From Zygnema cylindricum (taxonomy: Eukaryota > Streptophyta > Zygnematophyceae > Zygnematales > Zygnemataceae), in the NCBI GenBank assembly GCA_037447655.1, contig JBBHKE010001154.1, positions 92,917-156,916 on the forward strand: DNA of 64,000 bases. The letters are read 5' to 3'. Below the pieces are notes generated by a model, which saw only the letters and a list, made by a program, of their open reading frames with translations, ran no database searches and had not been told where the DNA came from. Numbering within the stretch: position 1 is the first letter of the stretch; every line of letters begins with the position of its first letter. Below, one piece after another: positions 46,203 through 58,548 of the stretch. The translations under genes were made by a program, and so were the position numbers.

Positions 46203-47369
46203 TTATGCTGGTCGACTACCAATTTCCCCATCCATCCTACATGGTTCCTTTTCCTCTCCCACGCTTTCCCTTCCTCTCACCCTCCAAATTCCCATGGCTT
46301 CTTTGACTTATTGACCATGTCAAGAAGCCCTTCTTCTTCCCTTCTCCCTCCCCCACCTCCACCCAAACCTCGTAAAACTTCTAGGCGGTTAAATGTCCTG
46401 GGTGTCACAACCTCTTTGCCACTGGGGCCGGTATTTCCCTCCATACACGGAGTTGTCGCCCTTGTATAACCTTGGGTGGTCCTTTGTCTACCACCTCTCC
46501 TCAATCGTCGTCGACCACACTCCCGTTCAACCCCACAGATGAGGATAGGAATTTCGTCCGTGAGTTGGATGTTTTGGGGGCTTACGATTTGGGAGCCCCT
46601 CGCCCGCGATTGTACACCCGTATTCCTATGGCCGTCAGGAAAATAGTAGAAGATGCCCTCCACCTCCCCTTGTCCCACATTTCTTCAAACCGGCGGACAT
46701 TGCTCCTTGGTACCTTCTTCATATGTTCTCTCTCTCGGTGCTAGTCCTTCCACGTTGTGGAGAGGGCAGTGGGGCTAGAGAAACTATGGCATGTTGTCGA
46801 CGATTGATTCTTTCCTGGTGAGAGGAAGGCCCTCCACGCCGATCATGAGGATCGGGTAGCGAGCACATCTTTCATACCACGTCGGCCACCTAGGCCATCA
46901 GATGTCTCGGCCTCTTATCGTCGAGCAATTCACTTACGCCGCGTCGGTGGGATTTCTCGTGCAGTTCGGGCCCTACAGCCATTCACCCCTACCCCCGGAT
47001 CTTCTTCCATTATTGAGGTTTTTCGAGCTCTCCACCCCCCTCCCCCTTCCCCTTTACCCCCTTCCATCAACGCCTTTGAGCCCTTTGAGAGTTTTACTTT
47101 GGATCGGGAGGTTTTCATTAAGGCTCTTAGCTCTACTCCTCACCTTTCAGCAGGGAGGCCCTCGGGCACAATGTATGAGTTGTTTTGTGATGTTTTGCCC
47201 CCTGAATCAGGTGCCCGGGGGGATCGATGTGTTTTTTCGAGTATATTCCCTTATTGCTAGTGGGGATGTTCCTCCTCGGATTTGTGATCTTCTCACAGCG
47301 TCCCGCCTTGTGGCAGTCGCCAAACCTAATGGTGGGATTCACCCTATTGCCGTGGGAGAGGTTTTATAT
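46203..47369 (+). mobile_element. LINE copy 1, 5' part only (3'-truncated)
   Basis: Collinear with 48505-49676: the 5' UTR (AATTTCCCCATCCATCC), the zinc-ribbon N-terminus, the GGCCCTACAGCCATTCACCC region and the first RT block (PNGGIHPIAVGEVLY). Homology stops abruptly at GTTTTATAT (47369). Frames are broken near 46390, 46740-46900 and 47220. Loss of the 3' end is not the usual LINE truncation, so a later deletion or recombination is likely. Confidence 0.85.
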
Positions 47370-48338
47370 CGTGAAGATACAGTACACTGTCAAACTTAAA
47401 AAAAACATACCGAGAATGTGGTGAAGAATATATACGTTTTTAAAGTATTTACTGTTTTGTGACATGTACAATTTATTATATGACCAATAAACAGGTATAG
47501 GCTAGCAAGTGTCAAACCCCCTAACCTAACTACACTCCCGAAATGGAAAAGTAAACTCTACTACAAAACTTGCGATGGAAAAACTGTCAGGGTATGAATT
47601 GGGTAAATCAAAGGAAAAAAGACTCATCTCCGCATGACTACATGATGATTAACGATCAACCAATAAAGTTCTTGTTTCATTTAACTTTTTATGTTTCTCG
47701 TGTTTATGTATTGATCGACAAATCTATATCCTAATGAAAGAAATGGGATAAAGAGATATACCTAAAAATCTTTTTGCAAAGTGGCTGATTTATATATGAT
47801 GTGTATTCTTCCAAACATTGTGCAAAAATAGGTGTACATTCAGTCCTATTTTGGACGGCTCCGTGGTTCTCAATTTAATTGACTTGATTGGTGTCATTTG
47901 GTTGGTCGGTTAACTATGGCCCATCCAATCCCACATACTTTATTCTTTATTCTCTATCTAGTATGTTACAATGTAAAACGAGTCTATTTTTTTTTTCCTC
48001 CTGCACTACGCGACAGCACCTCTTCCCCGTAACTTTGTACCTCCGGATCTCCTTTTTTCCGTCTTTTCCTGCTGCACTACGCGACAGCACCTCTTCCCCG
48101 TAACTATGTACCTCTGGATCGTACCTGCGGCCGCTACCAAGAGCAAGCACATTGGCAAAACCACATTGGCGAAACCACAGGTGTGACCCCCCTAGGTCTA
48201 CACTAGCTCCCCCGCCCTCCCCATGAAACGCTTGATTCCCCATCCCCCCAAATAACGAGTTCCAAAAATCATACGCACAAACGCGCGCACACACACACAT
48301 ACAATCACTTGAAAAAAAAAAAAACCATATATTTCTTT

Positions 48339-48339
<1 letters not shown>
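47370..48339. other. Spacer between the two LINE copies; no gene
   Basis: Non-coding. It includes a ~69-bp tandem duplication (47998-48066 and 48067-48120) around CTGCACTACGCGACAGCACC and a 14-bp doublet CACATTGGCAAAAC at 48150-48176. A (CA)n stretch lies near 48290. Confidence 0.7.

Positions 48340-48387
<48 letters not shown>
48340..48387 (+). repeat. Poly-C run of 48 nt
   Basis: 48 consecutive C on the plus strand (poly-G on the minus strand), directly after T-rich sequence, with shorter C runs at 48447-48481. It lies about 120 bp upstream of the start of LINE copy 2. Confidence 0.9.
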
Positions 48388-48504
48388 TTCCCTTATACCC
48401 CTTACACACCCAAAACCACTAATTGAACCCTCTCTTTCAATCTCTCCCCCCCCCCCCTCCCCGTACTCCCCCCCAACCCCCCCCATTTCTTTTCCAACAT
48501 TAAA

Positions 48505-51500
48505 CTTTATGTTATATTCTGACCCACTAACAATTTCCCCATCCATCCCATTGGGTTCCTTTTCCACCCCCGCGCTTTCACTTCCTCTCACCCTCCCAAT
48601 TCCCATGGCTTCTTTGACTTGTTAACCATGTCTGGAAGCCCTTTTTATTCCCTTCTCCCTCCCCCACCTCCACCCAAACCTCATAAATATTCTAGGCGTT
48701 TGGAATGTCCCGGGTGTCACAACCTTTTTGCCGCTGGGGCCGGTATTTCCCTTCCCACATGGAGTTGTCGACATTGTATAACCCTGGGTGGTCCTTTGTC
48801 TATCACCTCTCCTCAATCGTCGTCGATCACATTCCCCTCCGGCCCCACAGATGAGGATTGTAATTTCGTTCGTGAGATGTTTTGGGGACTTACGATTTGG
48901 GAGCTCCCTGCCCGCGATTGTACACCCGTATACCTATGGCCGTCAGGACAATAGTACAAGATGCCCTCCACCTCCCCTTGTCCCAAATTTCTTCACACCC
49001 GGCGGACATTGCTCCTTGGCACCTTCTTCTTATGTTCTCTCTCTGGGTGCTAGTCCTTCCTAGTTGTGGAGGGGGCAGTGGGGCTAGAGAAACTATGGCC
49101 CTTTGTCGCCGATTCCTTCGTGGTGATTGGAAGGCCCTCCACGCCGAGCATGAGGATTGGGTATCGAACACCTCTTTCATACCACGTCGTCCACCTAGGC
49201 CATCGGATGTCCCGGCCTCTTATCGTCGAGCAATTCACTTAGGCCGTGTTGGTGAGCTTTCTCGAGCGGTTCGGGCCCTACAGCCATTCACCCCTGCCCC
49301 CGGATCTTCTTCCACTATTGAGGTCCTTCAAGCTCTCCACCCCCGTAGCCCTTCCCCTTGACCCCCTTCCATCCACGCCTTTGAGCCCTCTGAGAGTTTT
49401 ACTTTGGATCGGGAGGTTTTCAATAAGGCTCTTAGCTCTTCTCCTCACCTTTCAGCAGGGGGGGGCCTTGGGCACATTGTATGAGTTGTTTCGTGATGTT
49501 TTGCCCCCTGAATCGGGTGCCCGAAGGTTCGATGTGTTCTTTCGAGTATGTTCTCTTATTGCTAGTGTGGATGTTCCCCGTCGGATTTGTGATCTTCTCA
49601 CGGCGTCCTGCCTTGTGGCAGTCGCCAAACCTAATGGTGGGATTTGCCCTATCGCCGTGGGAGAGGTTTTATATAGATTGGTGGCTCGTGCGATATGTCT
49701 CTTGCTCCAACCAGCTTTCCATGATTATTTTTCTCCTCATCAGTTTTGAAGTGGCCACGAGAGGGGGTTCTGAGGCCGTGGTCCACGGGATTCGGGGTTT
49801 GTTGAATGTAAATGCGGATTGGTTGATCTTTGAGGTCGACGTTTCCAATGCCTTTAATACGGTGGATCGGAATGTGATTTTTTCAGAGCTTATGGCGGCT
49901 CCATCTCCGATTGTCCAATTATTCCTCTTTGTGAGGGCTTTATATTCTTTGACAAGCAACCTTTCCTTCTCGGCTGATGGTGATCTCATTCCTCTCTCCT
50001 CTGCTACAGGCACTCGCCTAGGCGACCCTTTGTTTGCCCTCGCCCATTACCTGGCCCTTCGTGCCTCCGCGGTCGCGTTCCCTTCTTGCTTTTTCCCTTC
50101 GTTCGCAGATGATACGCACATTATTGGGCCCAGAGAACAAGTCGTGTTGGCATATGATTTTTTCAAGGAACGTTTAGCCGAACTCAACCTTTCAATCCAG
50201 CCGTCGAAGTGTGTTATTTTGTCTCCTCAGGATATTCCACTTTCGTTTACTCCCCCTCTTGGTTTTCAAACCCCTTCTCCCTCCGATGGCATTCGAGTGC
50301 TTGGTTGCCCCTTTGGTTTGGATACTTTCGTGACCCAATTCCTTCATGATGCTTTACACACAGATCTAGGCCAAGTGGACGATCTTCCTCGCCTTCCCGA
50401 TCCCCAAGTTGCTTTTGCTATGTTAACCAGGTGTTTCCCCCACCGCCCTTTTTATCTTACTTGTTCTTCCCCTCCCACTCCGACATTTATCTCCTCTCTC
50501 TCGGCCTTTGACGGTCGCCTCATGGAAGTCCTCCACACTCTGTTAGGTCGGGGGGCATTTGATCGCGAGTTTGGGTAATCGGCCCGCTTTCAAGCATCCC
50601 TCCTTGTCTCTACTGGGGGGTTCGGTCTACTATCCACTGCTCGTGTCGCTCCGCTGCCTATTTGGGAAGTTGGTGTCTTATTGCCTCTACTCTTGTTTCC
50701 CGTTTCTTGGCTGGGGACACCCCCGTTCTAGCTACTGTTATCCCCCGGGTTTCAGACGGTGTGTTCGCCTTCCAGCGGTCTCTATTGGACGCCTCATGTT
50801 CTCTTCCTCCCCATGCCCTAGTGGATGTGCCAATTTTCTCCACCCTTTTACCAAATCTGTTGAGCGTGTCCTAGAATCGATTTCTGATCGGGTTGTCGCC
50901 ACCATTAAATCCGACCTTCTCAAGACGCTTCCCTTCGATTCTTGGCGTGCCCGTCTTCTCTCATGTGGTGGACCTGGTTCTAGATCTTGGCTTTTCGCCA
51001 CACCTATTTTGGCCACTCTCCGATTTTCACTTGCTCAATTCACTACCGCCCTCCGATTTCGCCTTGGCCTCCCCCATCCTCTTTTACTTGGCTCTTCTGT
51101 TTGTGCATGTGGTCGTGTCTTGCTGCTCGATGGTGTCCATTTGCTTCGTTGCTCCCATGGGGGAGATTTGATCCAGGTGCATGACACTATTCGCGACACC
51201 ATTGCAACTATCGCTTTCGAAGGTGCCTTTTCTGTGCGTCGGGAGGTTTCTCATATCATTCTCTCGCGTCGGATCGATGTTTTTTTGCTTGATGGTGCCT
51301 GTCGCATCTTCTGTGATATTGTTCTGTTAAACCCTACTTCAGCTTCAGCTACAGTTGTTGGTCAGGCGGCTCGACATGTTGGGGTGGCATCTCGTGATGC
51401 GGCTAAGGCGAAGGAGCGTGATTATGCCCACCAGGACCCTATGGATGACTTTATTCCGATGGCGGTCGAGATCTTTGGTTGTTTGGGTGTTGCACTGGAC

Positions 51501-51975
51501 GAGTTTCTTCGTACGTGTGGTCGACGTGCTTTCGAGCGCCGATGTTCTGGGAACCCTCCTTCTTCGGTCCTTACTTCTTTTTATCGTCAAAGCTTATCGG
51601 TGGCTTTACAGCGAGTGCAGGCTTCTATTATCCTCCAATTAGTTGTTGGGGTTATGGATCGTCGCCGTGTTCCGGAACTCCCTCAACGTGCTCCCCAAGG
51701 CTGGGGGGACTTACGTGGTTGCTTTTTGTAGATATTTAATTGTTTTGGGGTTGGGGTTGTGGTTTTGGTTTTTTGAGTTGTCGTGCTTTTCATTTTGAGT
51801 TTGGTTGCTTTTATTTTCCTTGTTGATCGTTTCTTTTCTTTTCTTTTCTTTTTGTTCCCATTGCTCTATTTGTTTTATATTGTAGTTTTTCAGTTTTGGC
51901 CATGCCACCCCTTTTGTACCTTGGACTCAGATGGGTTACCATCGTGCTTTTTAATTTATCCTGCCTCTTCTTAAT
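48505..51975 (+). mobile_element. LINE copy 2, near full length, R2-like domain order
   Basis: Runs from the 5' UTR shared with LINE copy 1 to the 3' UTR with the inverted repeat at 51930-51943. It has no LTRs and no apurinic endonuclease domain. One product with an N-terminal zinc ribbon, a reverse transcriptase and a C-terminal CCHC plus restriction-like endonuclease region is inferred. Target duplications could not be found by eye. Confidence 0.85.
48619..51731 (+). pseudogene. LINE reverse transcriptase / endonuclease protein (frameshifted)
   Basis: The start region MSGSPFYSLLPPPPPPKPHK leads into a Cys4 motif (CPGCHNLF...WSCRHC), probably nucleic-acid binding. RT blocks follow: VAVAKPNGGICPIAVGEVLY (49610-49675), EVDVSNAFNTVDRN (~49830), GTRLGDPLFA (~50010) and the catalytic FADDT (~50104). 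The C-terminus has CACG...HLLRC (51102-51155), a CCHC-type finger, then RRIDVF, CDIVLLNP and AAKAKERDY, the spacing of a PD-(D/E)XK restriction-like endonuclease. Frames change near 48880, 49360, 49450, 49745 and 50570, so it is inactive unless these are sequencing errors. RT identity is certain; the endonuclease class is inferred. Confidence 0.85.
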
Positions 51976-52264
51976 ATACCTATATAGGTATTTTATACAT
52001 ACCTTGTTAACACCAACTTTATAGTATGTATACATACTATACTATAATACTACGCGCAGTGGGTTGTCGTTTTCTTGATCTGTTGTATAGATCACACACT
52101 TTTTTTTATCAACTTCCACAGTAAGAGAGATAATCATGGCAACACCATAACCTTGGGATCATTTAAAAAAAACCGAGAAGAAATGGTGACGAAACATATG
52201 GTTCTCCAATGAGTTTTATCTGTAATATGCTTGCATTTATTAAGTTTTAACTCCTAGAACCACA

Positions 52265-52370
52265 AGAGCCACTAACTGTATCCCAATTTTGTTATGCCTT
52301 TTTTCCTTTTTCTATCCCAATGTACTCAGATGGTTTACCATCCCACGTTTTAATAAAGCTCATTACTTTG
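52265..52370 (+). mobile_element. LINE 3' tail fragment
   Basis: ACTCAGATGGTTTACCATCC (inverted repeat at 52329-52342) followed by GTTTTAATAAAGCT matches the 3' UTR end at 2483-2520 and 51925-51955. No coding sequence remains. Confidence 0.7.
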
Positions 52371-52485
52371 TGTATCCCAATTCTCCCTTGACAAAAAAGT
52401 TGTACCATTGCTCAAGGAATGGGAGAAATGCCACAGGCTGTGTACAACATGTAGGGTTACTTCAAAGCTAAATACAGTTAAGCTA

Positions 52486-52701
52486 CACCGCTAAACGTTA
52501 TTAGTGCTATTTTTTTTTCGCCAATTAAAGCATCTTTTCCCCGCGAACACTCGTCGGTTTGTCAATCGGAGACCGCCAATATGAAGGTGAGAATCTTGGC
52601 TTCCAATAGCAACCATTATATTGACATTCTGACAAGTGTGCTTTAAGAAAAGATGTTTTAAATGGCAAAAAAATATTTTACACGAATAACGATTAGCGGT
52701 G
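52486..52701. mobile_element. TA-flanked MITE (family M4), about 216 bp
   Basis: Ends CACCGCTAAACGTTATTAGTG and the inverse CGAATAACGATTAGCGGTG, each next to a TA dinucleotide (52484-52485 and 52702-52703). TA duplications suggest a Tc1/mariner (Stowaway-like) type. Non-coding. Confidence 0.7.
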
Positions 52702-52703
52702 TA

Positions 52704-53170
52704 GTTGGGGGACTAGTTAATCAGAGGCAAATCAAAAAAGTCATCGTTAACAAGATGATAGACAGGGGCTTCAATGTCATTAAAAAAAGTAAATAATTTG
52801 ATTACAAAGACAAAGGTCTAACAAACAAAGTTGTCCTAAGTTTTAAGGTTTTATGAAGTTTAAGGTAAATAACCAACAATGCTAAATATATACAAGTACT
52901 AGTGATTTTTATAAATTACTTGTGGATTCTGTAGCTACAGGCTGAACCCCCCACACTGTATGTCACATTTCAGCTACAACAAGCCAAGTGTCCACATTAT
53001 AGATTGCCACATGGCAACATTTTAGACTGCCACGTGGAATTCTCCAAAGAGGACTTGCCTGCCAATGTGTCCTGCTCACCTGAGGTTTCTACATACTAAA
53101 TTGCCAAACATCTCCCTACCCACTGGATTGTTGCTTATTTTCAGTACACATTAACCTCCCACTCGCCTTT
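52704..53170. other. No gene seen; 3' flank of the ORF at 53171
   Basis: It contains a short direct repeat of TGCCACATGG/TGCCACGTGG near 53005-53035. It may hold a 3' UTR for the minus-strand ORF. Confidence 0.5.
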
Positions 53171-53809
53171 TCAACCCCAGATGTGCTTCAAATCCTTACT
53201 TAGTTCGCTATCTTTTTCTCCCAGCTTCAGTTCTTTCATTCTTGAATAACAAGTGACCGAGTAAAATTGTTCCTCCTCCGTCTCCTCCTCTATACTACAA
53301 AACATCCCATCTTGATTTTCATAGAATTTCCAATTATCGTGGTTGTTACGTTGTCCGTTTTGTTCAAAATGCTCTGAATCGTCATAGAGGTCAAATTGCT
53401 CATATTCTTCATATCTCAAACTAAAGGCGCCACTTCTTGCTCGTAATGATCTCTGCCTCCTCCGAAGCCACTTAAAAGAACACTCAGGCTCTAATCCCTC
53501 CATTAAGGAACCTCCCACGATTGTATCAAGTGATAATCCGTGTAAAAGATAATTCCCCACTATTTTGTCAGCTTGTCTGTCTGAATATCGAGGACTCTCC
53601 GGTAGAGGGCTCATCGGCTCGTCTTCTGACAAATCCCATATATCTTCGTCCAAGTTTCCGAAATATCCATCCTGCCCTCCCGAGCTTTCCGAATCAGAGT
53701 CTGAAAATGAAAAGCTATATGTTCCACAATCTATTTTTAAGGCTCTCCCTATAGTACCCTCCGAGCCTTCCAGGAGCTTCAGCAACATCTGCATACCAAC
53801 ACCAATCAC
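53171..53809 (-). CDS. Acidic protein of unknown function (possible terminal exon)
   Basis: Open frame of 212 codons with no match to transposon proteins known to me. The N-terminal third has a Ser/Asp/Glu run (SFSDSDSESSGGQDG) and two more acidic patches; the middle has a conserved-looking segment (YSDRQADKIVGNYLLHGLSL), then a basic stretch (KWLRRRQRSLRARSG) and an acidic tail (EEETEEEQF). A splice-acceptor-like sequence (GGTATGCAG) just before ATGTTGCTGAAG at 53791 suggests this may be the last exon of a longer minus-strand gene. I do not recognise the family. Base composition and the absence of simple repeats make it more gene-like than other frames nearby. Confidence 0.45.
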   Translation of the reverse strand: MIGVGMQMLLKLLEGSEGTIGRALKIDCGTYSFSFSDSDSESSGGQDGYFGNLDEDIWDLSEDEPMSPLPESPRYSDRQADKIVGNYLLHGLSLDTIVGGSLMEGLEPECSFKWLRRRQRSLRARSGAFSLRYEEYEQFDLYDDSEHFEQNGQRNNHDNWKFYENQDGMFCSIEEETEEEQFYSVTCYSRMKELKLGEKDSELSKDLKHIWG

Positions 53810-55630
53810 CTCACAGCATTAGTATTATCCACATCAACAGAACTTCAACCTCAGGACTAGGTGAAAAATGACATCACATGCGGTGAAAATGTGCGAAAAA
53901 AGTATATCAAGTGCGAGAAAAAAATCTAACGCTCAATTTGAACTCCGTTTTGTGCGGAACACACTGCAATTCTCTACATCTGCTAAAGCAAATTAAAAAG
54001 AAATCTGCATGTGCTTTTTTTTGCTGGCTTTGGTATGGCATTCGATTTCAGTTGATGTCAAACACAAAAACCTTTGAGCCTTTTTTAGGGTGGACAGCGC
54101 CATACTGATGCCAAAAAAAAATTAAAAATGAATCACTTGAAAAATGTGTACAGACTGGTTTTGAAAGGGAACATAGAAGACAGTCTAGAGGCTCTGTCCC
54201 AAAAAAAAAAAAAAAAAAAAGACCATCTGCTCCAACAAAATTTAGTGTGGATTCTTTATCATTTGTTTCCGTTGCTTTCTCTGGTTTCATTATTTCTGAG
54301 TGGTTTAGACTTAGTAATAGCGGAATCATAGGGAACCCTACAGCTGGCATTACTGGAACCACAGTAATCGTACGGAAAATGTACATATTGAACAAAACCG
54401 TACAGTCTTCAGTACAAATGCTATGATTACTGCGCCAGAAACGTCAGTTACAGAAATTCGTATAAATCCATACGATTAGAAGAGTAGATTTTGCTATTTT
54501 CACAACTTGGAAATACACAAAAAAATACTTCATCAGTTACAGGAATTTAAGACTGTTGACTAGCCATGGCTGAGGCAGATAATATGTATGCTCTCTTCAA
54601 TCTCTGTTGTCCCTCCGTCACTCCTCTCTCTCCCTCTCTCTCCCTCTCTTCCAGACTCATACAAAAATGTGGAGCATACGATGTGAGACAACTGAACATA
54701 GACATAAGAAACAGCAGAAAAAATAGCTTTAAAAAGGAGAGAGAGAAGACAATATGTACCGATATTTTGATGTATCGAGTAACAAAAAAAAAATATCGGG
54801 CAGCAATTACACAGACACAGAGGCAGAAAGACACGCAGAGAGAGAGAGAGAGAGGGCAACAATGAATCAAGCCAAGAGTCTGAGCAGAGACGTTCAGCAA
54901 CCAATAGGAAGCGAGCAGATTAATGCACTCTTCGCAATCTCATAATAAAGTACAACTCCGTACAGATGTCCTGTACTAGAGAAGTACGGCAAGCTAATGG
55001 ATTGATATGACCCTCTGTTGACTAAAAGTGCGGAAAGAGCATACATACTCCGTACAGAATCAGCATAACGTGCGAAGTTTAATTTCTACATGCTGCGGTG
55101 CCGTACATATCACATCTGCATTGTGAGTCGCGTGAAAATTTATGTGACAAACGTCTTTCGCACGTGCTAACACCGTATGAAATTTTCGTACGGTTTCAAC
55201 ATAGGGAGGGTTGACCAACTTGCATTGACCATGCGTAAAACGGAGTCGCGACAAAGAATTTTGATGCCCGAGTCACAGTTTCACTCGTAGATCTCCGTGA
55301 ACTTTTTTCCTGGAGTGTTCCACTACAAAAAGAGTATCCCACTACAAAAATATTAGAATCTGGCTCTCTGTCGTATATAGAGCTATTATGAAAGCGTCTC
55401 AAAAAACGCTCTTAACTTATTAGGCCAACGCTTAACTTTTACATCCCGACAGCGAGACAGATTCCCACCTGCTAGCAATGAAATAAAGCCCTTAACTGCC
55501 GGCCACGTGGCGGGAGGCACACGCGTAAACTTTGCAAACTAAGCATTGTCGGTGGCTCATTCGGTTTCCTTTAAATTCCACGAAATTCCAAATTGTGAGG
55601 TAAAACTTCAAATTATACCACATTACCATG
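53810..55630. other. No supported gene; simple repeats
   Basis: It contains a poly-A run (54201-54220), (CT)n at 54620-54652 and (GA)n at 54838-54856, which generate overlapping low-complexity frames on both strands. Upstream exons of the 53-kb ORF could be here but none was identified. Confidence 0.5.
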
Positions 55631-55632
55631 TA

Positions 55633-57131
55633 CACCGCGAATTGCTATTAGCGTGTATAACGCTAATTCGGTTCCCCTAAATTTTGACCCAAAATATTAA
55701 ATAGAATTAACAATTCTATATTTTTCTTCACGCCTTTTAGGGTTCTATTCCAATTAGCGTTAATAACGAAAGTACACTGCGATTTAGATAGTATGGTGTA
55801 CGGTCAATGTCATAACGTACATCAATGTTTCTTTCTAAGGGTACTTTCGCATGTAGATGAAACTTTAGTCTTGTACCTTTGTTTTTAGTGAAGATTCTCC
55901 GTACTACTTTCAGAGCATTCCTATGTAAAGAAATGAAATCGTTACTTTAGATTGAGACGGATGTACACGCGGGTGTAATTTGTGACGGTTGTAGACGACA
56001 ACAAAACTCGCGACAATTGATGACGTTTACAAAATTGCGACCGTTGTAGGCGTTTTGTACTTGTGACATTGTAGATGTTTAGGGTTTGTGACATTTTGAC
56101 GTCACGCTCAATTATGACACCCGTCGACCGTCACAAATTCTAAAGCTTTCCACCATGGTTTCCCGATTGTGTTTTTTTGTCCTTTCTGACTCTACTTGCC
56201 ATTAAAATACGCCCAAAGATAGTGAAAAAAATCATTTTTAGAGATCTTTCATTTGATACCATTATTGACATTTTTCATTGCAAGAATTGTGAGATAGACG
56301 CGGTAATGGGAGAGGGAGAGAGAGAGAGGAGCTTTTACGGACTTCGGTTTTGCGAAATGGCGTTTGTTGGTCGAGACCCCCTCCACAGGCCCTGTACGGA
56401 AAAAAGCCAAACGGAAAAAGGTCAGCAGTCAATACAGGCTGGAAACGTGCAGTGGGTTTTTTTTTCTTGGTACTCCGCGCACAAATATTGACAAAAACTT
56501 TCCCACACGTGCGACATCATCTTCTTATTCGCTCACCTCATGGAACTTTAACTAAAATCACCTCGCGAGGTGATTCTATATAAAGTTTGAAGATGAGCTA
56601 GAAAAACGAGAAAGTGGGTCGAAACGCCCTAGACGACAAACTCCAATACATATAAAGTTTCAAGGTCATGCAACTTGTACGTTGGCAATTTCAATTTTTT
56701 GGTACGGCTGCAGATTTCAAGTAATGGAGGAAAATGACAGAAAATAATTGTAACTTTAGCACATGCGAAAGTACCCTTAGTGAAAAAATACAAAAAATGA
56801 TTTAAAATAACTGCGCACGCATGTGAATGTGCGTTATAAAAAGGGGATGAAACAGGGTTGTCAAAAATGGCGTTCATACATATTCGTTTGACAACCGCGT
56901 GGTCGACCGTGTGAACGTACAATTTGTGTACAATTTGTCAGAGCTTGTACGTGTACCTCAATAAGTGTAAACATATTTAAGTCGAGTATTATTATTTTTA
57001 AAAACCCAAATAAGAGTTAGAAAAAAATTAGAGTAAAAGTTTTTTGTTTTATTTGAAATTCCCATTTAGCGTTGATGTCGCCAATTTTTCTTTACGCTAT
57101 TTATTCTTGACGCTAATAGTGATTCGCGGTG
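55633..57131. mobile_element. TA-flanked MITE (family M4-like), host of M2 copy 3
   Basis: Left CACCGCGAATTGCTATTAGCG and right CGCTAATAGTGATTCGCGGTG are inverted repeats (two mismatches), bordered by TA at 55631-55632 and 57132-57133. An M2 MITE sits inside (55839-56776). No transposase found. Confidence 0.75.
55839..56776. mobile_element. Harbinger-like MITE family M2, copy 3
   Basis: Termini GGGTACTTTCGCATG and CATGCGAAAGTACCC are perfect inverted repeats. Flanks are TAA on the left and TTA on the right, so the 3-bp duplication is imperfect. The interior is collinear with 11540-12502. It holds the perfect palindrome AATCACCTCGCGAGGTGATT at 56554-56573, followed by CTATATAAAG. Confidence 0.87.
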
Positions 57132-57133
57132 TA

Positions 57134-57636
57134 GTAAAACCCAACGCTCGCGTTAGCCATGACAGTGCATATTTCTTAATATGACATTTGTGAAGTATCA
57201 AATATAGCTATCTACTTATTTCATCTCATAAAACATTTGTGCCATTTCCCACTTGTCTCACGAAGCAATACACAGTATGGTCTTGCAACGTAGCGAAAAA
57301 TATTGTGAATTTTGATAAGCAAGCCTATCAACTACTATACGTATTTTTGTGCGACCATAGTGTAAACATTAAACTACTTAAGAACAAGAACTACTTCGTA
57401 ACAAGTTCAGTGTCAAATGGACACGATTAATAAGCAATGTATTATTGCAAAAGCCAATCAAATGGCGACCTTCACTATGGTGTTTGAGTTCTAGTGTTTG
57501 CGTATGAACAACCAGCGTACCTTAGTGAAGTTTTTTAAAACATATTTTGATGCGATGTTTGGTCTAGTAAATGTCATTGGTGTTGTGTTTTGCAGCAGAT
57601 TTTGTTTTGGATTTTATTATCTTTGTTATGAATATT
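57134..57636. other. No gene seen
   Basis: AT-rich unique sequence between the M4-like MITE and the GA-rich tract. Confidence 0.6.

Positions 57637-58548
<912 letters not shown>

Noticed and set aside
46930-47342. Separate small genes on the minus strand of LINE copy 1
   Set aside because: They are reverse-frame shadows of the LINE coding sequence.
48337-48606. Gly-rich minus-strand frame
   Set aside because: Reads through the poly-C run; low complexity.
52921-53060. Possible host regulatory element with TGCCACGTGG repeats
   Set aside because: Only two imperfect copies; too little to support a call.
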